Shown in pieces: positions 8,517-18,739 of a DNA stretch of 64,000 nt (its first letter is position 1; each line of letters begins with the position of its first letter). A model generated the notes under the pieces. The model was given only the letters and a program-made list of their open reading frames with translations, ran no database searches and was not told the origin of the DNA. This DNA is from JBGQOJ01 sp052119585 (GTDB lineage Bacteria; Pseudomonadota; Alphaproteobacteria; Rhodobacterales; Rhodobacteraceae): NCBI RefSeq assembly GCF_052119585.1, contig NZ_JBGQOJ010000001.1, positions 799,859-863,858 of the forward strand, read 5' to 3'. A program made the translations under genes and the position numbers.

Positions 8517-10772
8517 CTAACCGATCTTGCACGCAGCCATGACTGCCATATTCAGAATGTCGTTCACCGTCGAAACCGTAGAGCAAATCTGAATCGGCTT
8601 ATTCACGCCGGTCAAGATCGGACCAATCACGGTCGCGCCCCCCATCTCTTGCATCAACTTGACCGAAATCGAGGCAGAGTGCCGTGCAGGAACAACCAGA
8701 ATATTGGCAGGGCCCGTCAAACGAGAGAACGGATACTGCGCCATAGCAACCGGATTAAGCGCCACATCCACCGTCATTTCACCTTCGTATTCAAAGTCGA
8801 CGTTGCGTTGATCCAGAACCTTGGGGGCCTGATGCATCTTCTCGGCACGTTCCGACACCGGATAGCCAAAAGTCGAGAAACTGACAAAGGCCACACGCGG
8901 CTCTAGCCCCAAAGTGCGCGCAACACCTGCAGCGCGTTGTGCAATCGTTGCCAGATCCTCTTGATCGGGCCATTCATGCACAAGAGTGTCGGCGATCAAA
9001 ACAATCCGCCCCTTTACCAACAGCGCAGTCACACCAACTGCCCCGTCTTTTGCCGAGGCATCGAAAACATTGTTGATCAACTCCATCACATGCGCCGATT
9101 TCCGCGTTGCACCTGTGACCAACCCGTCACCATGCCCATGCGCCAACATAAGAGCCGAGAAAACATGGCGGTCGCGGGTCGCAAGCCGATGGATGTCGCG
9201 GTGATCATAGCCTTTGCGCTGAAGCCGCTCGTACAGAAAGTCCTTGTAGACATCGAGATGGGGGGAATTCGCTGCGTTCACAATTTCAAGCTCGGAGACA
9301 GCGTCGCCCAGACCCTCTGTTTGCAGCTTTTCCCTCACATCGGCATCGCGACCAACAACCAGCGCCTTACCAAGACCAGCACGCTGGTAGGCAACCGCCG
9401 CCCGCAGAACACGCGGATCATCGCCCTCTGCAAAGATCATGCGCGCCTGCGCAATCTTGGCCCGCGCGTGAATCCCCTGCAAAATGCTTGCCGTTGGGTC
9501 CATCCGCGCCTTAAGGCTTTGCGTATAGGCCTGCATATCCACAATAGGCCGCCGCGCCACGCCGGTATCCATGCCCGCTTTGGCAACTTTTGGCGGAATG
9601 ACATAGATCAGCCGCGGATCAAAAGGCGTCGGAATAATGTAATCGCGGCCAAACGCCAGCTTGCGACCATAGGCCATTGCCACTTCGTCTGGCACATCTT
9701 CCCGCGCCAGTTCGGCCAGCGCGTTCGCACAGGCAATCTTCATCTCGTCATTGATGGCCCGCGCGCGTATATCCAACGCCCCCCGGAACAAGTAGGGAAA
9801 GCCTAGAACATTGTTCACCTGGTTCGGATAGTCGGACCGGCCTGTCGCCACAATCGCATCCGGACGCACGGCGTGCGCCTCCTCCGGCGTGATCTCGGGG
9901 TCCGGGTTTGCCATTGCGAAAATCACCGGATTTGGCGCCATTGACGCGACCATTTCCGCAGTCACGGCGCCCTTGGCAGAAACACCCAGAAAAACATCCG
10001 CATCTTTCATGGCGTCATCCAGGCTGCGCGCGTCGGTTTTGGCGGCGTGGGCCGATTTCCACTGGTTCATACCCTCGGAACGACCCTGATAGATCACACC
10101 CTTCGTATCGCACATGATGCAATTGTCATGGCGGGCCCCCATCGCTTTCAACAACTCGAGACAGGCAATGCCCGCGGCACCAGCACCATTCAGGACTATT
10201 TTGCAGTCCTCGATCTTTTTCCCGGAAATCTTTAGCGCGTTGATCAGACCGGCGGCGCAGATCACTGCCGTGCCATGTTGGTCATCATGGAAAACGGGAA
10301 TATCCATTTCCTCTTTCAGGCGCTGCTCGATGATAAAACATTCGGGTGCTTTGATGTCTTCAAGATTGATCCCGCCAAATGTCGGCCCCATCAACTTGAC
10401 CGCTGCAATGATCGCCTCGGGGTCTTCTGTGTCCAGTTCGATGTCGATGGAATTCACATCAGCAAATCTTTTGAACAGAACCGCCTTGCCTTCCATCACC
10501 GGCTTTGAGGCCAGCGCACCAAGGTTGCCAAGGCCAAGAACCGCAGTGCCGTTGGAAATGACAGCCACAAGGTTACCCTTGTTCGTGTAATCATAGGCCG
10601 TATCGGGCGCGGCGGCGATCGCCTCGCACGGCACCGCTACCCCAGGGGAATAGGCAAGCGACAGATCGCGCTGCGTTGTCATTGGCACGGATGCCGTGAT
10701 CTCGAACTTACCCGGCGTGGGGTTCAAGTGATAGGCAAGCGCCTCTTCGCGGGTAATCCGTGCTTTAGACAT
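8517..10772 (-). CDS. maeB: NADP-dependent malic enzyme with phosphotransacetylase-like domain
   Basis: A 751-residue MaeB-type protein. Residues ~1-430 are the malic enzyme part (AYSPGVAVPC; IPVFHDDQHGTAVI with metal-binding acids; NGAGAAGIACLELL for NADP). Residues ~440-751 are a PTA-like domain (AEGDDPRVLRAA; VPARHSASISVKLMQEMGG) that usually lets acetyl-CoA regulate the enzyme rather than catalyse. It decarboxylates malate to pyruvate and supplies NADPH. It is divergent from mutS with a 133 bp shared promoter region. Confidence 0.95.
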   Translation of the reverse strand: MSKARITREEALAYHLNPTPGKFEITASVPMTTQRDLSLAYSPGVAVPCEAIAAAPDTAYDYTNKGNLVAVISNGTAVLGLGNLGALASKPVMEGKAVLFKRFADVNSIDIELDTEDPEAIIAAVKLMGPTFGGINLEDIKAPECFIIEQRLKEEMDIPVFHDDQHGTAVICAAGLINALKISGKKIEDCKIVLNGAGAAGIACLELLKAMGARHDNCIMCDTKGVIYQGRSEGMNQWKSAHAAKTDARSLDDAMKDADVFLGVSAKGAVTAEMVASMAPNPVIFAMANPDPEITPEEAHAVRPDAIVATGRSDYPNQVNNVLGFPYLFRGALDIRARAINDEMKIACANALAELAREDVPDEVAMAYGRKLAFGRDYIIPTPFDPRLIYVIPPKVAKAGMDTGVARRPIVDMQAYTQSLKARMDPTASILQGIHARAKIAQARMIFAEGDDPRVLRAAVAYQRAGLGKALVVGRDADVREKLQTEGLGDAVSELEIVNAANSPHLDVYKDFLYERLQRKGYDHRDIHRLATRDRHVFSALMLAHGHGDGLVTGATRKSAHVMELINNVFDASAKDGAVGVTALLVKGRIVLIADTLVHEWPDQEDLATIAQRAAGVARTLGLEPRVAFVSFSTFGYPVSERAEKMHQAPKVLDQRNVDFEYEGEMTVDVALNPVAMAQYPFSRLTGPANILVVPARHSASISVKLMQEMGGATVIGPILTGVNKPIQICSTVSTVNDILNMAVMAACKIG

Positions 10773-10905
10773 GTTGGTTCTCTCCTCCAGAAGTCCGACA
10801 GTCTTAGCGTCCTTAATGCGGGCTCACAACATTCCTGTTATTTCCGCCTTTCGCGGGCAGCGCGAGGTTTGTAAGGTCCGACAAAATACACCTTGGGGGT
10901 TCTGA

Positions 10906-13560
10906 GTGACAACGGACGTGGCAAACACGACGCCCATGATGGCGCAATATCTGGACATCAAAACCGCGCACAAGGACGCCTTGCTGTTCTACCGCATGGG
11001 CGACTTCTACGAGATGTTCTTTGACGATGCTGTCGCCGCCTCTGCGGCGCTGGATATTGCGCTTACAAAACGCGGCAAGCATCTGGGAGAAGATATTCCC
11101 ATGTGCGGGGTGCCGGTTCATGCCGCGGAAAACTATTTGCTGACGCTGATCCGCAAAGGGTTTCGCGTTGGCGTCTGCGAGCAACTGGAAGACCCTGCCG
11201 AGGCCAAGAAACGCGGGTCGAAATCCGTCGTGCACCGCGGGGTCGTGCGGCTGGTGACCCCCGGCACCCTGACCGAAGATTCCCTGCTGGAAGCACGGCG
11301 TCACAATTACCTTGCCGCCTTTTCCGAAGTGAGGGACGAGGCCGCCCTGGCCTGGGTCGACATCTCTACCGGAGAGTTCAGGGTCATGCCCTGCCCCCCT
11401 GTCCGGCTTTTGCCGGAATTGGCGCGACTGGCCCCGAGTGAGCTGATCGTATCCGAGGCGGATGAGTTGAATTTGGCTGAGTTAGTCTCTGAATCAGGGG
11501 CCGCCTTGACGCCGTTGGCGCGCAGCAGCTTTGACAGCACCTCTGCCGAAAAGCGGCTGATGGACGTGTTCAATGTCGGCTCTCTGGATGCCTATGGCCA
11601 GTTTTCGCGGGCAGAGCTTTCGGCAATGGGCGCGATTGTCGAATATCTGGACATCACACAAAAAGGGAACCTTCCCCTGCTTCGCCCGCCCCTGCGCGAG
11701 TCTGCAAACCGGCAAATGCAGATCGACGCAGCGACACGGCGCAATCTTGAACTGACGCAAAGCCTGTCAGGCGGGCGCGATGGCTCTTTGATCGCCGCAA
11801 TTGATCGCACGGTGACAAGCGGTGGCGGTCGGTTGCTGGATCGCCGCCTGTCCAGCCCCTCGCGGGATCTGGAGGTGATACATGCGCGACAGGATGCCGT
11901 GACGTTCATGGTAACGAACCCACGGTTGACGTCCGAGCTGCGCAGCACTCTTCGGCGCGCCCCCGACCTTGACCGCGCCCTATCGCGTCTGGCGCTTGAC
12001 CGCGGCGGCCCGCGCGATCTTGTCGCGATCAGGAACGGCTTGGCAGAGGCGGGGCAAATCCTTTCGCAATTCTCGAATCACGACCTTCCTGCGCTTCTTG
12101 GTCGGGAAAGCCGGGCGTTGACCGGCCACAACACGCTGATCAGCGTTCTTGACGAGGCACTGGTGGCCGAACCGCCTTTGCTGCTGCGGGACGGCGGCTT
12201 TATTGCGCCGGGATACGACACCGACCTTGACGAAGCGCGAAGCCTTCGCGACGATGGTCGGCAGGTGATCGCCGCGATGCAGACCGATTATATCGGTCAG
12301 ACAGGTATTTCGGGGCTTAAAATCAAGCACAACAATGTTCTGGGTTATTTCATAGAAACGACAGTAACCCATGCCGAAAAGATGCTGTCGGACCCCTTGA
12401 ACCAGACCTTCATCCACCGCCAGACAACCGCCAATGCGGTGCGGTTCACAACGGTGCCCCTGTCCGAGATGGAAACAAAGATTCTGAACGCCGGAAACCG
12501 GGCGCTGGAAATCGAAAAGCGGCTCTATATTGGCCTGAAACAGAAAATTCTTGACCACGCGGCACCGATCAACGCCGCAGCACAGGCGCTGGCGGAAATT
12601 GATCTGTCAGCCTCTTTGGCTGATCTGGCGACCGGCGAGAGCTGGGTTGCGCCAACGGTTGACCGCAGTCGGGCATTCGACATCCAAAATGGCCGGCATC
12701 CTGTGGTGGAACGGGCACTGCGCAAACAATCCGGCGCACCCTTCGTTCCCAACGACTGCATGTTGTCCAAGGGTGCGGACGGCGCGGCGATCTGGTTGCT
12801 GACCGGCCCGAATATGGCAGGTAAGTCCACCTTTCTGCGGCAAAATGCGGTCATCGCGATTCTGGCGCAGATGGGATCCTTTGTTCCCGCCTCGTCAGCG
12901 CATATCGGTCTGGTATCGCAGCTGTTCAGCCGCGTCGGCGCGTCGGACGATCTGGCGCGGGGGCGATCTACCTTTATGGTCGAAATGGTCGAAACCGCCG
13001 CAATCCTGAATCAGGCCGACGATCACGCCCTGGTCATTCTGGATGAAATCGGACGCGGCACAGCGACCTACGACGGCCTGTCCATCGCCTGGGCCACGCT
13101 GGAACATCTTCACGACACCAACGGCTGCCGCGCGTTGTTTGCCACGCACTATCACGAACTGACCGCATTGTCCGGCAAGCTTTCAGGGGTCGAGAACGCA
13201 ACCGTCACGGTAAAAGAGTGGGAGGGCGATGTCATTTTCCTGCACGAGGTCAAAATGGGCGCCGCAGACCGGTCCTACGGTGTGCAGGTCGCGCGACTGG
13301 CCGGATTGCCCGCGACCGTGGTTGACCGGGCCCGCATCGTTCTTGAGGCCCTTGAAAAGGGCGAGCGCGAAGGCGGGACACGGCAGAAAGCCCTGATTGA
13401 CGATTTACCGTTGTTTTCGGCGGCACCGATGGTCGCACCCCGACCCGTCGCCAAGACAAGCGCCGTGCAGGACCGCCTGAACGATGTGCACCCGGACGAG
13501 CTCTCTCCGAAGGATGCGCTTGCCTTGATTTACGAACTGAAAGAGATCGCGAAAAAATAA
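10906..13560 (+). CDS. mutS: DNA mismatch repair ATPase MutS
   Basis: An 884-residue mismatch sensor. The mismatch-reading Phe-x-Glu lies in RMGDFYEMFFDDA near the N-terminus. Walker A is TGPNMAGKSTFLRQ at about 633-646, and Walker B is ALVILDEIGRGTATYDG. The start is a GTG at 10906 preceded by GGGGG. A terminator follows directly. MutL is not in the window. Confidence 0.97.
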   Translation: MTTDVANTTPMMAQYLDIKTAHKDALLFYRMGDFYEMFFDDAVAASAALDIALTKRGKHLGEDIPMCGVPVHAAENYLLTLIRKGFRVGVCEQLEDPAEAKKRGSKSVVHRGVVRLVTPGTLTEDSLLEARRHNYLAAFSEVRDEAALAWVDISTGEFRVMPCPPVRLLPELARLAPSELIVSEADELNLAELVSESGAALTPLARSSFDSTSAEKRLMDVFNVGSLDAYGQFSRAELSAMGAIVEYLDITQKGNLPLLRPPLRESANRQMQIDAATRRNLELTQSLSGGRDGSLIAAIDRTVTSGGGRLLDRRLSSPSRDLEVIHARQDAVTFMVTNPRLTSELRSTLRRAPDLDRALSRLALDRGGPRDLVAIRNGLAEAGQILSQFSNHDLPALLGRESRALTGHNTLISVLDEALVAEPPLLLRDGGFIAPGYDTDLDEARSLRDDGRQVIAAMQTDYIGQTGISGLKIKHNNVLGYFIETTVTHAEKMLSDPLNQTFIHRQTTANAVRFTTVPLSEMETKILNAGNRALEIEKRLYIGLKQKILDHAAPINAAAQALAEIDLSASLADLATGESWVAPTVDRSRAFDIQNGRHPVVERALRKQSGAPFVPNDCMLSKGADGAAIWLLTGPNMAGKSTFLRQNAVIAILAQMGSFVPASSAHIGLVSQLFSRVGASDDLARGRSTFMVEMVETAAILNQADDHALVILDEIGRGTATYDGLSIAWATLEHLHDTNGCRALFATHYHELTALSGKLSGVENATVTVKEWEGDVIFLHEVKMGAADRSYGVQVARLAGLPATVVDRARIVLEALEKGEREGGTRQKALIDDLPLFSAAPMVAPRPVAKTSAVQDRLNDVHPDELSPKDALALIYELKEIAKK

Positions 13561-13582
13561 AGCCCCGGCAAGGCGGGGCTTT
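13559..13582. terminator. Bidirectional terminator between mutS and grpE
   Basis: AAAGCCCCG (13559-13567), a 6-nt loop, then CGGGGCTTT (13574-13582) followed by ATTTG. The A/T edges make it able to act on both convergent genes. It begins inside the mutS stop codon. Confidence 0.85.
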
Positions 13583-13587
13583 ATTTG

Positions 13588-14145
13588 TTATTTCGGGCTG
13601 GAAGAAACGCCAACCTGAGCAGGCCGCAGCAACCTGTCGTGCAACATGAAGCCATCGGCCATCACCTGGATGATGTCGCCGGCTTTGGTTCCGGGCACGG
13701 GTGCCTCGAACATCGCCTGATGCAGTTGCGGGTCGAACTTTGAACCGATTTCCGGCGTGATCGGGTCGATGCCGTGCTTTTTAAACACATTGATAAGCTC
13801 GCGCATGGTCAGGTCGATGCCGTCCATCACGGCACCGGCCGCCGCCCGCTGCTCGTCCGTCATTGCTTCCAGCGCGCGCTTCAGGCTGTCAAAAACCGGA
13901 AGCATGTCGCGCGACAGTTTTGATCCGCCATACTGCTCCGCCTCGCGGCGATCACGGTCGCTGCGTTTGCGGGCATTTTCGGCGTCGGCCAAGGCGCGCA
14001 TGAACCGGTCACGCATGTCGTCGCGTTCCGCACGCAGTTGATCAAGCTCGTTCACCTGCTCTTCAAACCCAAGCTCGTCTTCGGCAAAGCCTTCGGCCTC
14101 GGTCAATTCAATTTCGTCGATCGTGTCTTTGTTAGCGTCTGCCAT
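13588..14145 (-). CDS. grpE: Nucleotide exchange factor GrpE
   Basis: A 185-residue GrpE, the ADP-ATP exchange partner of DnaK. It has an acidic N-terminus and a long coiled coil (VNELDQLRAERDDMRDRFMR, ~30-70). The C-terminal beta domain ends in GDIIQVMADGFMLHDRLLRP, the conserved family signature. It lies 4 nt after hrcA, so they form an operon. DnaK/DnaJ are not in the window. Confidence 0.95.
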   Translation of the reverse strand: MADANKDTIDEIELTEAEGFAEDELGFEEQVNELDQLRAERDDMRDRFMRALADAENARKRSDRDRREAEQYGGSKLSRDMLPVFDSLKRALEAMTDEQRAAAGAVMDGIDLTMRELINVFKKHGIDPITPEIGSKFDPQLHQAMFEAPVPGTKAGDIIQVMADGFMLHDRLLRPAQVGVSSSPK

Positions 14146-14149
14146 CTCT

Positions 14150-15220
14150 CTACCCTTTGCCCTGATCTGAAATCAGCTTTCCGACCAGTTGCGCCGTATA
14201 GTCTACAATTGGGACGATCCGACCATAGTTCAATCGTGTCGGCCCAATGACGCCTACGGCACCAATAATCTTTCGGTCAGCGTTCATATATGGACTGACA
14301 ACCAAAGAGGAACCCGAAAGTGAAAAGAGTTTGTTCTCTGAGCCAATAAAAATGCGAACGCCTTCGCCATCTTCGGCCAATTCCAGAAATTCGGCGATAT
14401 CGCGCTTACGCTCCAGATCATCGAACAACTGCCGGATGCGTTCCAGTTCTGCTGGTTCGACGTCTTTATCCAGAAGATTGGACCGCCCCCGAACGATCAA
14501 CCGCTCATAGCTTTGACCTTCGTTTTCCCAAACGGCAAGGCCGCTCTCGACCATTTCATGCGCGAGACTGTCGATCTCTTGCCGCCGCGCCTTCACCTCG
14601 TGTTCCATCACGCGGCGCAATTCGGAAAGAGTGCGCCCCTCGGCCAGCGCATTCAGAAAATTGGCAGCCTCTCTCATGGAGGATGGCGTTTGTCCGGCAG
14701 GCGGGTTGAACACGCGGTTTTCGACATGCCCGTTCGCAAAGACCAGAACGACAAGGGCGCGGTCGGGCGCAAGGCTTACAAATTCGATATGCTTGATCGG
14801 CGCCTCTTGCTTTGGCGCAAGTACCAGACTGGCCCCCTGCGTCAGACCAGACAACGCAGACCCGATACGGTCCAGCATTGTTCCCACTCCCCGCTCGTTC
14901 GACCCAAGCGTCGCGTCGATCTTTTCCTGATCGTCGCGGGTCATATTGCCGACCTCCATCAGGCCATCGACAAACATTCGCAGACCCAATTGGGTCGGAA
15001 TCCGCCCGGCAGAGACATGCGGACTGTCCAGCAGGCCCAGAAATTCCAGATCCTGCATCACATTCCGGATCGTTGCCGCGCTGATCTTTTCGTTCAGGGT
15101 CCGCGACAGGGTCCGCGACCCGACAGGATCACCGGTTTCAAGGTAACCTTCGACGACACGCCGGAAAACCTCTCGGCTGCGATCGTTCATCTCGGTAAAC
15201 ATCTTGGAGCGGTCGTTCAT
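14150..15220 (-). CDS. hrcA: Heat-inducible transcription repressor HrcA
   Basis: A 356-residue repressor of CIRCE-controlled chaperone genes. The N-terminal winged helix includes GDPVGSRTLSRTLNEKISAATIRNVM, and the C-terminal part carries the IGSENKLFSLSGSSLVVSPY and GVIGPTRLNYGRIVPIVDY signatures. I set the start at ATG 15220 (MNDRSKMF); an in-frame ATG lies further upstream at 15259 and another at MFTEMND, so the exact start is uncertain. I saw no CIRCE inverted repeat in the 117 bp to rph, so autoregulation is not shown. It forms an operon with grpE. Confidence 0.93.
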   Translation of the reverse strand: MNDRSKMFTEMNDRSREVFRRVVEGYLETGDPVGSRTLSRTLNEKISAATIRNVMQDLEFLGLLDSPHVSAGRIPTQLGLRMFVDGLMEVGNMTRDDQEKIDATLGSNERGVGTMLDRIGSALSGLTQGASLVLAPKQEAPIKHIEFVSLAPDRALVVLVFANGHVENRVFNPPAGQTPSSMREAANFLNALAEGRTLSELRRVMEHEVKARRQEIDSLAHEMVESGLAVWENEGQSYERLIVRGRSNLLDKDVEPAELERIRQLFDDLERKRDIAEFLELAEDGEGVRIFIGSENKLFSLSGSSLVVSPYMNADRKIIGAVGVIGPTRLNYGRIVPIVDYTAQLVGKLISDQGKG

Positions 15221-15337
15221 AAACTTGCGGTTCCCAAAGGTGACGCCATTAAAGAGCATATGGGGTTGGCGTCAATCGGGGTTGCCTTTCAAAGGGCCCC
15301 AAGGGTATTTGGGCGCAATCCAACAAAGGAAATCCAT

Positions 15338-16045
15338 ATGCGCCCCTCCGGTAGAAAAATAGACGAAATGCGTCTCATTTCAATTGAAACCAACGTGACC
15401 AAGCATGCCGAAGGCTCTTGCCTGATCAAATGTGGCGATACCCACGTCCTTTGCACCGCAACACTGGACGAGCGGGTGCCGCCCTTCCTGAAGAACTCCG
15501 GCCTTGGGTGGGTCACCGCAGAATACGGGATGCTGCCCCGCGCCACCAATACCCGCATGCGCCGTGAGGCCAAGAACGGCCAATCCGGCCGGACACAGGA
15601 AATTCAGCGCCTGATTGGTCGCGCCCTGCGCGCTGGTGTGGACCGTGTGGCATTGGGCGAGCGTCAGATCACCATAGATTGCGACGTCATTCAGGCGGAC
15701 GGCGGCACACGTTGCGCCTCGATCACCGGCGGATGGGTCGCTCTTCGTCTGGCTGTGAACAAGCTTATGAAGACGGGCGAAATCATTTCCGACCCGATGA
15801 CCGATCCCGTTGCCGCCATCAGCTGCGGCATCTACGCCGGTCAGCCGGTTCTGGATCTGGACTACCCCGAGGACAGCGAAGCCGGCGTAGATGCCAACTT
15901 TGTCATGACAGGCAGCGGTCGTCTGATTGAAATTCAGATGGCAGCCGAAGGCGCAACATTCTCTAGGGCTGAAATGTCGGAACTGCTTGATCTGGCAGAA
16001 AAAGGCACAGCGCAGCTTGTGGCAGCACAAAGGGCAGCGGTGTAA
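15338..16045 (+). CDS. rph: Ribonuclease PH
   Basis: A 235-residue phosphorolytic 3'-5' exoribonuclease that trims tRNA precursors. MRPSGRKIDEMRLISIE is the usual N-terminus, and TRMRREAKNGQSGRTQEIQR holds the conserved phosphate- and RNA-binding arginines. AAAGGAAA lies just upstream of ATG 15338. A much longer in-frame reading exists upstream but runs antisense through hrcA and is rejected. The stop overlaps the rdgB start (TAATG). Confidence 0.97.
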   Translation: MRPSGRKIDEMRLISIETNVTKHAEGSCLIKCGDTHVLCTATLDERVPPFLKNSGLGWVTAEYGMLPRATNTRMRREAKNGQSGRTQEIQRLIGRALRAGVDRVALGERQITIDCDVIQADGGTRCASITGGWVALRLAVNKLMKTGEIISDPMTDPVAAISCGIYAGQPVLDLDYPEDSEAGVDANFVMTGSGRLIEIQMAAEGATFSRAEMSELLDLAEKGTAQLVAAQRAAV

Positions 16046-16653
16046 TGCGCAAACTGGATGGCGACACACTTCTGGTGGCAACCCACAACAAGGGCAAGCT
16101 GGACGAGATCGCAGATCTTTTGTCGCCATTCGGGATCACCGTAGTTTCAGCTGCCGACTTCGACCTGCCCGAGCCTGAAGAAACCGAAACCACCTTTGTC
16201 GGGAATGCGCGGATCAAGGCGCATTTCGCCGCAAAGGCCACGGGGCTGCCCGCCCTTGCCGACGACAGCGGCATAGAGGTCGATGCCCTGAATAAAGCGC
16301 CCGGTGTCTATACCGCAGATTGGGCCGAAACCCCCAATGGCCGCGATTTCGTTATGGCCATGACCAAGGTAAACGACCTGCTAAATGCCAAATCGGCGCC
16401 GGAACCACGGACGGCGCGGTTCTGCTGCACGCTTGTACTGGCCTGGCCCGATGGCCATGACGAGGTGTTCGCGGGCAAGATGGAAGGCAAGGTTGTCTGG
16501 CCTATGAACGGCACCCTTGGCCACGGCTATGACCCCATGTTTCAGCCTGATGGCTATGACGTGACCTTCGGCGAAATGGATCGGTGGGAAAAGAACAAGA
16601 TAAGCCACCGCGCCGACGCATTTGCGAAACTGGTCGCTGGCTGTTTTGGCTGA
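16045..16653 (+). CDS. rdgB: XTP/dITP diphosphatase (RdgB/HAM1)
   Basis: A 202-residue house-cleaning pyrophosphatase that removes non-canonical purine triphosphates (dITP, XTP) before they enter DNA. The N-terminal LVATHNKGKLDEIADLL is the substrate-binding start of the family and ADDSGIEVDAL carries the catalytic Asp. Coupled to rph by a one-base TAATG overlap and overlapping hemW by 8 nt, giving an rph-rdgB-hemW operon that is common in this bacterial class. Confidence 0.95.
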   Translation: MRKLDGDTLLVATHNKGKLDEIADLLSPFGITVVSAADFDLPEPEETETTFVGNARIKAHFAAKATGLPALADDSGIEVDALNKAPGVYTADWAETPNGRDFVMAMTKVNDLLNAKSAPEPRTARFCCTLVLAWPDGHDEVFAGKMEGKVVWPMNGTLGHGYDPMFQPDGYDVTFGEMDRWEKNKISHRADAFAKLVAGCFG

Positions 16654-17806
16654 CGATTGGGAAAATGGCGGTTTCGGCCTTTATATTCACTGGCCCTTTT
16701 GTATGGCTAAGTGCCCCTACTGCGACTTCAATTCGCATGTTTCGGCAACGATTGATCAGCACCGCTGGTTAAGGGCCTATCTGTCAGAGCTTGACCGTGT
16801 CGGCGTTGAGACATCTGGGCGCGTCCTGCGTTCCATTTTCTTTGGCGGTGGCACACCCAGCCTGATGGACCCCGAAATCGTTGCCGCCATTCTGGGAAAA
16901 ATCCGCCGCCTTTGGCCCGCAGCCAATGACCTCGAGGTGACGCTGGAGGCCAATCCAACCTCGATCGAGGCGGGGCGTTTTCGTGGGTATCGCGATGGCG
17001 GTGTCAACCGGATCTCGATGGGGGCGCAGGCCCTGAATGACGAAGATTTGCGGAAACTGGGCCGCCTTCACACCGTCGCCGAGGCGCGCAAAGCATTCGA
17101 CATCGCCCGCGCGACATTTGATCGGGTTAGTTTCGATCTGATTTATGCCCGTCAGGATCAAACGATAGACGCATGGCGCGCTGAATTGTCAGAGGCGCTG
17201 GCGATGGCTGTCGACCACCTGTCCCTGTATCAGCTTACAATCGAAGACGGCACAGCCTTTGGTGACAGATACGCCAGGGGAAGACTGCGCGGCTTGCCTC
17301 AGGATGATCTGTCGGCAGACATGTATGCCCTGACGCAAGACCTGTGCGATGCGGCTGGCTTTAACGGCTATGAAGTCTCTAATCATGCCAAAATCGGTGA
17401 AGAATCTCGACACAACCAGATCTATTGGCGCTATGGCGACTATGCCGGAATTGGCCCGGGTGCCCATGGGCGACTTACGCTGGACGGGCACCGCTATGCG
17501 ACAGAGGCGCTGCGCCAGCCAGGCGCCTGGCTGAACGCAGTGGAAAAAAACGGCACTGGGGAAAATCCAATGGACGCCATCAGCGGACCCGATCAGGCCT
17601 GTGAGTTTTTGATGATGGGACTTCGATTGCGCGAAGGTGTCGATATGAGCAGATACCAAAACCTTGCTGGTTTCCCGCTGAGTTCACGTAAAATCAATGA
17701 CTTAACTGATATTGGCGTTATATCTGTGTCGGATGGCAGGCTTCGGACAACAGATCGAGGTCGCGTCCTTTTGAACGCAGTCATTCGCGACCTGCTGCCC
17801 GACTAA
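16646..17806 (+). CDS. hemW: Radical SAM heme chaperone HemW
   Basis: About 386 residues. YIHWPFCMAKCPYCDFNSH carries the C-x3-C-x2-C cluster of radical SAM enzymes. Formerly annotated as an oxygen-independent coproporphyrinogen oxidase, HemW is now regarded as a heme-trafficking protein that lacks the oxidase's residues. No ATG suits the N-terminus. I chose the TTG at 16646 (ADDWENGGFGLY follows), which overlaps rdgB by 8 nt; another TTG at 16622 would add eight residues. Convergent with parB, 3 nt apart. Confidence 0.9.
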   Translation: MADDWENGGFGLYIHWPFCMAKCPYCDFNSHVSATIDQHRWLRAYLSELDRVGVETSGRVLRSIFFGGGTPSLMDPEIVAAILGKIRRLWPAANDLEVTLEANPTSIEAGRFRGYRDGGVNRISMGAQALNDEDLRKLGRLHTVAEARKAFDIARATFDRVSFDLIYARQDQTIDAWRAELSEALAMAVDHLSLYQLTIEDGTAFGDRYARGRLRGLPQDDLSADMYALTQDLCDAAGFNGYEVSNHAKIGEESRHNQIYWRYGDYAGIGPGAHGRLTLDGHRYATEALRQPGAWLNAVEKNGTGENPMDAISGPDQACEFLMMGLRLREGVDMSRYQNLAGFPLSSRKINDLTDIGVISVSDGRLRTTDRGRVLLNAVIRDLLPD

Positions 17807-17809
17807 GCA

Positions 17810-18724
17810 TCAATAATTAGGATTGCCCTTCGGCATGGATGTCAGAATACGGCAAAGTTCGTCCAACTGCTCCAGCGTGTCATACTGAATCGCAAGCTGC
17901 CCCGCCTCTTGCCCGGGCTTGTGGTCAATCCGGACCTTCATTCCCAAATTGGCTGACAGGTCACCCTCAAGCGCCTTGCTGTCGGCGTCTTTTTCCGTCG
18001 AAACGCGTGGTTTAGTCTCTTTCTTGGACTGTGGTTGCTTTGCCAGACGCTCCGTCTCTCGAACTGACAGCCCGTTGACGACAACAAGCCGTGCCAACGC
18101 GACCGGATCATCAGTCGTGATCAACGCCCTTGCATGGCCCGCCGAAAGACGGCCATCGCGCAGCATTTCCAGAACCTCTTCCGGCAACTGCAGCAAACGC
18201 AACAGATTCGCGATATGACTGCGGCTTTTGCTCAAAGCCTCGCCCAGCTTTTCTTGCGTGTGGCCGAATCGGTCCATCAATTGACGATACCCCATCGCCT
18301 CTTCAACCGGGTTAAGATCGGCGCGCTGGATATTCTCGATGATCGCGACTTCCAGAACTTCGGAATCTGTAAACTCGCGGATAAGCGCAGGAACGGCATG
18401 TAATTGCGCCATTTGTGCAGCGCGCCAGCGACGCTCGCCAGCAACAATCTCGTAAGTTCCTGTTTTTCTCGGGTTTTCTCGCAGAATTAGGGGTTGGATT
18501 ATTCCCTTTTCGCGGATCGACGCCGCAAGGCTCTCCAAATCATCTGCCGTAAAACTGCGGCGTGGCTGATCGGGGTTCGGATATATCATTTCTACCGGAA
18601 TAAATTGATCCAACCGTTTTTGAGGCGCATTTTCAGAAACTTGCGGTTCCGGACTGACGTCGGCCATAAGCGCAGACAATCCCCGGCCTAGGCCCCGCCG
18701 CTCTGTTTTTGGTTTGTCTGACAT
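17810..18724 (-). CDS. parB: Chromosome partitioning protein ParB (CTPase)
   Basis: A 304-residue ParB. The N-terminal basic GLGRGLSALM binds ParA. The CTP-binding motifs are GERRWRA (about 96-102) and ENIQRADLNPVEEA (from 130). A helix-turn-helix (TQEKLGEALSKSRSHIANLL, ~155-178) reads parS, and the C-terminus dimerises. ParB loads at parS and slides as a CTP clamp to build the origin-proximal partition complex. Two perfect parS sites lie within about 3.5 kb upstream. It follows parA by 15 nt. Confidence 0.97.
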   Translation of the reverse strand: MSDKPKTERRGLGRGLSALMADVSPEPQVSENAPQKRLDQFIPVEMIYPNPDQPRRSFTADDLESLAASIREKGIIQPLILRENPRKTGTYEIVAGERRWRAAQMAQLHAVPALIREFTDSEVLEVAIIENIQRADLNPVEEAMGYRQLMDRFGHTQEKLGEALSKSRSHIANLLRLLQLPEEVLEMLRDGRLSAGHARALITTDDPVALARLVVVNGLSVRETERLAKQPQSKKETKPRVSTEKDADSKALEGDLSANLGMKVRIDHKPGQEAGQLAIQYDTLEQLDELCRILTSMPKGNPNY

Positions 18725-18739
18725 CTTTTGGTGCTCCTC

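Noticed and set aside
14513..15337. Long plus-strand frame upstream of and in frame with rph
   Set aside because: It is antisense to hrcA; RNase PH has its standard N-terminus and a ribosome-binding site at 15338.
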